Shown one piece after another: positions 1 through 5,500 of a DNA stretch of 6,920 bases; the first letter of the stretch is position 1, and each line of letters opens with the position of its first letter. This stretch comes from Anaerolineae bacterium (lineage in GTDB: Bacteria; Chloroflexota; Anaerolineae; 4572-78; J111), in assembly GCA_020433785.1 (NCBI GenBank), contig JAGRCC010000082.1, forward strand, positions 1 through 6,920. The letters run 5' to 3'. The notes beneath the pieces were generated by a model, which had not been told where the DNA came from, searched no databases, and saw only the letters and a list, made by a program, of their open reading frames with translations. A program made the position numbers and the translations under genes.

Positions 1-1430
1 TTGAGCGCATCCACCTGCCGCAGTTTAGAAGCCGGACCGGCTTAACCGGCCAGGGCGTGATCATCGGCCTGATCGACAGCGGCATCGACACGGCCCACCC
101 GGCCTTTGCCGGACGTATTTTGCGCATCTGGGACCAAACCCTGCCGCGCAGCCGGGTGGCGTATGGCCGGGAACTTAGCCCGCTGTCCGCTTCAAAAGAC
201 GATTATGGCCACGGCTCGCATATGGCCGGGATTGCCGCCGGCAGCGACCCGGTGTATATGGGCCTGGCCCCGGAGGCCGAGTTTGTCGTGGTCAAGAGCG
301 ATTTCGGCGGCGGCCACATCGGCGACGCCGTCCGCTACATTTTTGACGTGGCCGACGAACTGAAACGTCCGGCCGTAGTCAATATTAGCCTGGGCGGGCA
401 CGACGGCCCCCACGACGGCACGGATGATTTGTGCCTGCTCATCGACGAGGTGCTGAACGACAACGGCCGGCCGCGACCGGGCCGGATTATTACCTGCGCC
501 GCCGGCAACGAGGGCGAGCAGGCCATCCACGCCCGGCTGACGCTGCGCCAAAACCAGGACCAGGCCGTGCGCTTCGAAGTGCCGCCGCCCCAACCGGCGG
601 ACGACCAGCCGCAAGCCATTACCGTGGCCCTGCTCAACGGCTGGTACGCCGGCCAGGATGAGATTGAGATTTCGGTTGAATCGCCCAGTGGCTCACGCAC
701 GGCCTACCAGCCGGTCATCCGCGCCGGCAGCAGTATGCAGCGCTACGACCTGCCCGACGGCCGGATTGCCGTGTTTACCCCCGGCCCCGATTTTGTTAAC
801 CGCGACCATAACTTTGTGGTCATGCTGGAGCCCAAAACGGCCAACCGGCCGCTGACGCCGGGGATTTGGCGGCTGCTGCTGCGCGGCCGGTCGATTCGGC
901 AGGGGCTGGTTGATATTTGGTCGGTGGATAACAACCGCAAGCTGGTGGTGAAATTTTTGGATTTCGTTGACCATCAAGTTAAGATCGGCGCGCCGGGGTC
1001 CGCCGCCAGCGCGGTGACCGTGGCCGGCGCGATTTCCAAAGTGCAGTGGGCCAATATCGACGGCCAGATTGAAGAATATCCCGGCGCGATTGGCGACATT
1101 TCACCGTCGAGCAGCGCCGGCCCCTTGCGTAACGGCCGGGTTAAACCGGACGTAACCGCGCCCGGCGAATGGATCATCTCGACCATGGCCGCCGGGTCGC
1201 AGCACCCCCGCGCCTATATCATCGATGACCGGCACGTGGCCCAATACGGCACCAGTATGTCGGCGGCGCTGATGGCCGGCATTGCCGCGCTGCTGCTGGA
1301 GCGCGATCCCCAGCTAACCTACGCCCAATTCAAAGCCCTGCTCAAGGCCCAAAGCGCCATCCCCAACCGGCCGGCCGGGACCTTTGATCCCCACTGGGGC
1401 TACGGGTTGATCGACATGTTAAAACTTTAA
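1..1430 (+). CDS. Subtilisin-family (S8) serine peptidase, CspA/CspB-like, 5' end missing
   Basis: The gene is truncated by the window edge. The frame is open from the first complete codon at nt 3, and the GTG at 57 is an internal Val of the conserved 'LTGQGVIIGLIDSGID' strand, so 57 is not the start. Numbering from nt 3 (475 visible residues), all S8 catalytic residues are present: Asp25 in LIDSGID (nt 75), His70 in GHGSHMAGIAAG (nt 210), oxyanion Asn169 in AAGNEG (nt 507) and Ser418 in YGTSMSA (nt 1254). About 250 residues separate Asn169 from Ser418, and roughly residues 176-320 are beta-rich. This matches the jellyroll-type insertion known in the clostridial Csp germination proteases. The 'RILRIWDQT' motif after the Asp strand is also typical of that group. 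The protein ends soon after the 'WGYGLIDMLKL' helix, with no C-terminal anchor or sorting domain. Signal peptide and prodomain cannot be judged. An active endopeptidase is likely; its substrate is unknown. No clear terminator follows. Confidence 0.93.
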   Translation, partial: ERIHLPQFRSRTGLTGQGVIIGLIDSGIDTAHPAFAGRILRIWDQTLPRSRVAYGRELSPLSASKDDYGHGSHMAGIAAGSDPVYMGLAPEAEFVVVKSDFGGGHIGDAVRYIFDVADELKRPAVVNISLGGHDGPHDGTDDLCLLIDEVLNDNGRPRPGRIITCAAGNEGEQAIHARLTLRQNQDQAVRFEVPPPQPADDQPQAITVALLNGWYAGQDEIEISVESPSGSRTAYQPVIRAGSSMQRYDLPDGRIAVFTPGPDFVNRDHNFVVMLEPKTANRPLTPGIWRLLLRGRSIRQGLVDIWSVDNNRKLVVKFLDFVDHQVKIGAPGSAASAVTVAGAISKVQWANIDGQIEEYPGAIGDISPSSSAGPLRNGRVKPDVTAPGEWIISTMAAGSQHPRAYIIDDRHVAQYGTSMSAALMAGIAALLLERDPQLTYAQFKALLKAQSAIPNRPAGTFDPHWGYGLIDMLKL

Positions 1431-1460
1431 TCCTATTTACATTTTCGCCTAAAGCAGAGT

Positions 1461-1483
1461 ACACTTTTGTTAAGATACTTTAC
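1461..1483 (+). repeat. Left direct repeat flanking miniature element 1
   Basis: This 23-bp sequence, with core TTTTGTTAAGATACTTTAC at 1465-1483, recurs at 1584-1606 with 20 of 23 positions identical by hand count. The two copies bracket the inverted-repeat element between them and do not resemble the direct repeats around the second copy of that element. This is what a target-site duplication looks like, although 23 bp is unusually long for one. Confidence 0.7.
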
Positions 1484-1583
1484 AAGTTAGGTGACTGGCA
1501 CTTAGACTTGATAAGAGTGAGTTCATATTCCACCCAAGAATTCACTATTTTGAGCTAAAGTGCCAGTCACCTGTACCGTTACG
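1484..1583. mobile_element. Miniature inverted-repeat element, family 1, copy 1 (non-autonomous)
   Basis: The element has two perfectly complementary 15-bp arms: AGGTGACTGGCACTT at 1489-1503 and AAGTGCCAGTCACCT at 1558-1572, separated by 54 nt. The right side of the loop (ATTCCA...ATTC.C.ATTTTGAG) and the tail after the right arm (G.A.CGTTAC) recur in the copy at 2452-2548. It encodes nothing and is bracketed by 23-bp direct repeats. It resembles a MITE whose transposase would be supplied elsewhere in the genome. The parent transposon is not recognised. Confidence 0.72.
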
Positions 1584-1606
1584 ACCTTTTTGTTAAGACA
1601 CTTTAC
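1584..1606 (+). repeat. Right direct repeat flanking miniature element 1
   Basis: Partner of 1461-1483, with core TTTTGTTAAGACACTTTAC at 1588-1606. One of its 19 core positions differs from the left copy, so the insertion is not recent. Confidence 0.7.
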
Positions 1607-1768
1607 GGCGACGATGACAACGACCTATCCAGTACCCCTTGCCAACGAAATAGCTCAAGCTACCGCCCGATGGGGCCCAAGCGCGTAGGGCATCTTCCGT
1701 ATTATCACCAACCGCTACGCACGACGTTGTTGGCCCTGCAAAATTGCGCCATCGGCGAAAATAATAGG
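1607..1768. other. Unassigned intergenic stretch
   Basis: I see no plus-strand coding region here. The minus strand has an open stretch of roughly 60 codons across about 1595-1770, but with no clear start codon, ribosome-binding site or recognisable protein motif. It may be decayed coding DNA or plain spacer. Confidence 0.4.
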
Positions 1769-1804
1769 ACACGGATTGCCCGGATGGCCCGGATTTTCAC
1801 TGAT
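1769..1804. repeat. Degenerate CGGAT-type tandem repeat, copy 1
   Basis: CGGAT words recur about every 9-10 nt (ACACGGATTGCCCGGATGG, then CCCGGATTTTCACTGAT). The same word pattern appears on the opposite strand around 1974-2131 and on this strand at 6834-6870, so it is a dispersed intergenic repeat. Its function is unknown. Confidence 0.55.
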
Positions 1805-1851
1805 CTATGCCCAGATTAGTTTGATAACAGAACTTTTGCTCAAGATGGTCT

Positions 1852-1929
1852 GTCATGCCCGAAGGCCTTTAGCGGGCAGCCATCAGGGTCTATAAAGATA
1901 GATTTCCGCTAAAAGCATGCGGGAATGAC
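1852..1929. repeat. Imperfect 78-bp palindrome, GTCATxCCCG / CGGGAATGAC type
   Basis: Left arm 1852-1875 starts GTCATGCCCG and ends TTTAGCGG. Right arm 1906-1929 starts CCGCTAAA and ends CGGGAATGAC. The 24-nt arms are complementary at 20 of 24 positions around a 30-nt loop. Dispersed repeats with GTCATTCCCG ends are common in many bacterial genomes, and I infer this is a member. It has no coding capacity. As RNA or extruded DNA it would form a long hairpin, and it could also act as a transcription barrier behind the peptidase gene. Confidence 0.65.
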
Positions 1930-1979
1930 CGGCCTGAAAGTTTTGCTCTCGTTCTGTTTTCAGAATAGATTTTTTATCG

Positions 1980-1990
1980 GCGTTGATCCG
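1980..1990 (+). repeat. 11-bp target-site duplication, left copy
   Basis: GCGTTGATCCG at 1980-1990 is repeated exactly at 2102-2112, immediately outside both ends of the C-run/G-run element. Confidence 0.8.
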
Positions 1991-2101
1991 CAATGTCATT
2001 AAGATAAGCCCCCCCGGCCCCCCAAAGGGGGGAGAAAGCCGTCGAATCCCCCCCTTTGGGGGGTTAGGGGGGCTAATGTCGGCCATTAACTTAATGACAT
2101 T
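1991..2101. mobile_element. Palindromic C-run/G-run miniature element, family 2, copy A
   Basis: The terminal inverted repeats are 13 bp and perfect, counting one shared flanking base on each side: GCAATGTCATTAA at 1990-2002 and TTAATGACATTGC at 2091-2103. Inside, AAG followed by seven C near 2008-2015 pairs with the six G and CT near 2067-2074. Two smaller hairpins (C6-AAA-G6 and C7-TTT-G6) lie between them. An exact 11-bp duplication flanks the element. It encodes no transposase and is presumably moved in trans. The 114-bp span 1990-2103 aligns without gaps to 4062-4175 inside the cyclase gene, at about 96 of 114 identical positions by hand count. A minus-strand ORF across it (SPPNPPKGG...) is a by-product of the repeat. 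Confidence 0.85.
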
Positions 2102-2112
2102 GCGTTGATCCG
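2102..2112 (+). repeat. 11-bp target-site duplication, right copy
   Basis: Exact repeat of 1980-1990 (GCGTTGATCCG). It supports transposition rather than local hairpin drift as the origin of the element. Confidence 0.8.
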
Positions 2113-2133
2113 TATGATCCGTTTAATCCGTGG

Positions 2134-2393
2134 GCCAATTTTAGTTGTAGCTTGGCCGCGTTACGTACGACACGATAGGCGTGTTGGTTAATTATTTGCC
2201 TTAGAGATACTTAATCTCCACCCGGCCGCTGCCACCGGCCGGCCTCAAATCGATGGAAAAACCCGACGTTGGGTTTCATTCGCTGCTGGCCTGCCGGCCT
2301 TACAATGAACGCCCAACCGCTGCTTGCTCCCAGCTAACTCCCGCACCGATTCAATCCACCCTCTCACCTGTCGCCCACCCGCTTTGGCCCGGT
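2134..2393. other. Unassigned intergenic stretch upstream of the cyclase promoter
   Basis: An 88-codon ATG frame runs from 2253 to 2519, but it crosses the candidate promoter and the miniature element, has no family motif and overlaps the next gene's false extension, so it is not called. Apart from the hairpin at 2259-2276 I see nothing I can assign. Confidence 0.4.
2259..2276 (-). terminator. Terminator-like hairpin, best read on the minus strand
   Basis: AAACCCGACGTTGGGTTT is an 18-nt near-perfect palindrome around ACGT. On the minus strand its stem runs into a short T-run (GGGTTTTTCC), the shape of an intrinsic terminator. No minus-strand gene reads into it from this window, so it could be chance or a relic. 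Confidence 0.25.
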
Positions 2394-2422
2394 AAGACAG
2401 CCGGCGGGTATGGGTGTAAAAT
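2394..2422 (+). promoter_or_regulatory. Candidate sigma70-type promoter for the cyclase gene
   Basis: AAGACA at 2394-2399 (4 of 6 to TTGACA) and TAAAAT at 2417-2422 (5 of 6 to TATAAT) are exactly 17 bp apart. Transcription would begin near 2429, inside the left direct repeat. The mRNA leader would then run through the whole inverted-repeat element at 2452-2548 before reaching the start codon. Candidate only: two weak hexamers can occur by chance. Confidence 0.35.
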
Positions 2423-2426
2423 CAAG

Positions 2427-2451
2427 CTCAACACAACACACGGGGGACTGA
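2427..2451 (+). repeat. Left direct repeat flanking miniature element 2
   Basis: This 25-bp sequence (CTCAACACAACACA..GGGGACTGA) recurs at 2549-2573 with 23 of 25 positions identical. Because the right copy carries the Shine-Dalgarno region and the first base of the ATG of the cyclase gene, this left copy looks like a duplicated, orphaned ribosome-binding region. Confidence 0.78.
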
Positions 2452-2548
2452 AACCAGGTGACTGTCACTTAATCGCGGTATTTGCAACGTTGTATTCCAT
2501 TCAGCATTCTCGATTTTGAGTAAAAGTGACAGTCACCTGAAGCGTTAC
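2452..2548. mobile_element. Miniature inverted-repeat element, family 1, copy 2 (non-autonomous)
   Basis: The arms are AGGTGACTGTCACTT at 2456-2470 and AAGTGACAGTCACCT at 2524-2538, a perfect 15-bp pairing around a 53-nt loop. The loop shares ATTCCA, ATTC and ATTTTGAG with copy 1, and the tail shares CGTTAC. Compared with copy 1, one base in the left arm (T for G) and its partner in the right arm (A for C) have changed together, so pairing is kept. The element lies in the leader of the cyclase gene between 25-bp direct repeats. It supplies the TTG at 2516 that falsely extends the downstream reading frame. Confidence 0.78.
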
Positions 2549-2573
2549 CTCAACACAACACATAGGGGACTGA
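2549..2573 (+). repeat. Right direct repeat flanking miniature element 2
   Basis: Partner of 2427-2451, differing only at two adjacent positions (TA for CG). It contains AGGGGA and ends on the A of the cyclase start codon. Confidence 0.78.
2564..2569 (+). promoter_or_regulatory. Shine-Dalgarno site deciding the cyclase start at 2573
   Basis: AGGGGA lies 3 nt before ATG at 2573, which is close but the best site available. The in-frame TTG at 2516 has no purine-rich site upstream and sits inside the mobile element. The first conserved cyclase residues begin shortly after the ATG. Confidence 0.6.
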
Positions 2574-5500
2574 TGCATCATTTAACGCCGCACTTTATTA
2601 TCGAACAATTTGAACAAGGGCTAAGGCAAGGCCGTTTTCCGGCGGCCAGCCTGTTTGTCGATATCTCCGGTTTCACCGTGGTGACCGAAACGTTAATGGC
2701 GCACCAGCAATATGGCGTTGAAGCGCTGGCCCGGATTATGCGGGCCATTTTTGACCCGCTGGCGGCCAGCATTTACCGCCACGGCGGCTTTATTTGCACC
2801 TGCGCCGGCGACGCCATTACCGCCCTCTTCCCGCTTGAGCCGGAGCAGCCGGCCCTGGCTTACGGGCGAGCGCTGGCCGCGGCCTGGGCTATCCGGCAGC
2901 ACCTGCGGACCGCTACCCAAAAATCTCGCTACGGCACCTTTCATTTTACGGCCAAAATTGGCCTGGGCGGCGGCCCGGTGGAGTGGGGCATTATTACCGG
3001 CCCCACCACCCACCAAAACGCTTGCTATTTCAAAGGGCCGGCCGTGGAAAGCTGCGCCCAGGCCGAACATTACGCCATCGGCGGCGACATCGTTCTCAGC
3101 CGGGACGTTTACGACCAAATGCGCTCGGCGGTGGTGGTCGATCCGATGCCGGCCACCCCTGACTTTGTTCAACTCAAAACCGTGGCGGCCTATCTGCCGG
3201 AGCCGGAGGCCATTACCCTGCCGGAGATAACGCCGGAGCAGGCGGCGGCCTTTCATCCGCTGGAGTTGGTGCAACAAAAGGTATCCGGCGAATTTCGCCA
3301 CGCCCTGAACGTGTTTGTTAATCTGACCGATTTGACCAGCCATCAGGCGCTGGCCGACACCATGCAGGTGGTCTTCCAGCTCCAGCAGCAGTACGGCGGC
3401 TATTTGAACCGGATTGATTTTGGCGATAAAGGCTGCCACCTGCTGCTGTTTTGGGGCGCGCCTATCGCCTATGAAACCGACATCGAGCGCGCCTTGAACT
3501 TCCTGCTGGATTTGCAGGCGGCCCTGACCACGCCGCTGCGGGCCGGGGTCACTTACCGCATCTCCCACGCCGGGTTCATCGGCTCGAAACTGCGCGAAGA
3601 GTACACCTGCTACGGGCGCGGCATCAACCTGGCCGCCCGGCTGATGACCCACGCCCCCTGGGGCCAGATTTGGCTGGACGAAGAGATGGCCCAGCGGGCC
3701 GACCCCGACTTTGCCCTGCAATTTATCGATGAGCTGCCGTTGAAAGGCTTTGCCGATCCGATGGCCGTTTACCAACTGCTGGGCCGGCAGGCGGCCGGCG
3801 ACGCCCCCCTGCCGGAGGAGCCGATCATTGGTCGCGAGGCCGAACTGGCTCGGCTGACGGCGGCCATCGCCCCGATTTTTGCCGGCCGCTTTGCCGGGGT
3901 GATTACCGTGCACGGCGAGGCCGGCATCGGCAAGAGCCGGCTGCTGGACGAACTGCATGGCTCGCTGACCGGCGACCGGCCGGCGGCGGACAATGGCCTG
4001 AAGTTAAGCCCCCCCGGCCCCCCAGACGGAGAAGAAAAAGATCCAATTCCCCCCTCTGGGAGCAATGGCATGAAGTTAAGCCCCCCCGACCCCCCACAGG
4101 GGGGAGAAAGAGACCCAATTCCCCCCGCTGGGGGGTTAGGGGGGCTAGCGCCGGCCACTAATTTAATGACATTGCCCTCTGGCTCGTCTAACTCGCCAGA
4201 GTCCGCCCCAAACATAATCCCATTGCCCCCGGCCGTGCGCTGGTTTTACTGCCCGGCCGATGAAATTCTGCGCCGGCCGCTCAACCCCTTCCGCTACTGG
4301 CTGCGCCACTATTTTCAACAGGCCGACGGCCACAGCGAGGCCGACAACAAAGCCCGCTTTCGCCAGATTTTGGATCACCTGCTGGCGCAAGTGGCCGACC
4401 CGGCGCTAGCCACCGAGTTGGATCGATTTGCCGTTTATCTGGGCGGCCTGATTGATTTGCACTGGCCCGATTCGCCCTACGAGCAGTCTGACCCGAAACT
4501 GCGCTTTGAAAACACCCTACGGGCCATCAAAAACCTGATCAAGGCCGAGGCGAGCTTGCAGCCGGTGATTGTTGAACTGGAAGACGCCCACTGGTTAGAC
4601 CGGCAGTCGCACGAGCTGCTAACGCTGCTTACCCGCAACATCGAGCGCCTGCCGCTGGCCGTGATCTGCGCCGCCCGCTACGGCGATGACGGCAGCCCAC
4701 TGCACCTGCCGCTGGATGACGATGTGCGCCGCCAGGCCATCGACTTAACCGCCTTTAGCGTGGCCGACAGCCGGCGGCTGGCCCAAGAGCTGCTGGACGG
4801 CCAGATTTCCGATCATTTTGGCCGGTTTCTGGTGGACAAGAGCCGGGGCAACCCGTTTTTTATCAAGCAGTTGATTTTAGACCTGAAGGAGCGGGGGATG
4901 TTGATCCGGCGGGAGCGGGACGGCCAGGTCCACTACGTTTTGAACCCGCTGCGCTCGGAAGAGGTGCCGGCCGATATCCGGACCATTTTGATTTCCCGGC
5001 TGGACCGGCTGCCCTGGCCGGTGAAGCACGTGGTGCAGGTGGCCTCGGTGTTAGGCCCGGAATTTGAAGCGCCGGTGCTGGCCCAAATTTTACCGGGCGA
5101 CCGGCAGCTGACCCAGCATTTGCGCTACGCCGAAAGCGAACAGGTTTGGGTCGGCTTGAGCGGCGACCGCTATTTGTTCAAGCACGCCCTGCTGCGCGAT
5201 TCGGCCTATTCGATGCAGGTGGGCAGCCAACTGCGCAGCCTGCACCGCCGCGGCGCCGAGGCCCTGGAAACGCTGTACGCCCATGATCTGTCGCGCCACT
5301 ACACCGCCCTGGCCTACCATTATGAACGGGCCGAGCTGGCCGAAAAATCGATCATTTATCTGGAGCGGGCCGCCGACCAGGCCAAGGCCAATTATCAAAA
5401 CGAAAACGCCCTGGATTTTTACGAGCGGCTGCTGCAATACCCGCTGGATCGGGCCCAACAGATGATCATTTACAGCAAACAGGGTGAGATTCTCAACCTG

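Larger units (their letters stand above)
1974..2131. repeat. CGGAT-type repeat, copy 2, split by an inserted element
   Basis: ATCCG words run up to 1990 and resume from 2102 (GATCCGTATGATCCGTTTAATCCGTGG). Removing the element at 1991-2101 and one 11-bp duplicate restores a continuous unit. Its reverse complement aligns with the uninterrupted copy at 6834-6870, sharing CCACGGAT, ACGGATCA, ACGGAT and the terminal GATAA. Confidence 0.6.

Noticed and set aside
1486..1572. Integron attC site, because GTTAGGT fits GTTRRRY
   Set aside because: The opposite end lacks a matching RYYYAAC core, the second copy lacks GTTRRRY, and there is no cassette structure.
1595..1770. Minus-strand open stretch of about 60 codons
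   Set aside because: No start codon with a ribosome-binding site and no family resemblance I can name; left as unassigned.
1883..2086. 67-codon minus-strand frame with SPPNPPKGG-type peptides
   Set aside because: The peptides come from the C-run/G-run element; the same peptides appear on the minus strand opposite the cyclase insertion, so this is a repeat artefact.
2253..2519. 88-codon plus-strand frame starting at ATG 2253
   Set aside because: It crosses the candidate promoter, a direct repeat and the miniature element, has no recognisable motif or ribosome-binding site, and its 3' end is mobile-element sequence.
1461..2573. CRISPR-like repeat array from the 23-25 bp repeats
   Set aside because: Each repeat occurs only as a pair around a shared inverted-repeat element and the two pairs differ in sequence; there are no regular spacers.
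2693..3958. 421-codon minus-strand open frame opposite the cyclase domains
   Set aside because: It is a shadow of GC-rich plus-strand coding; the plus frame contains clear cyclase and Walker motifs, the minus frame none.
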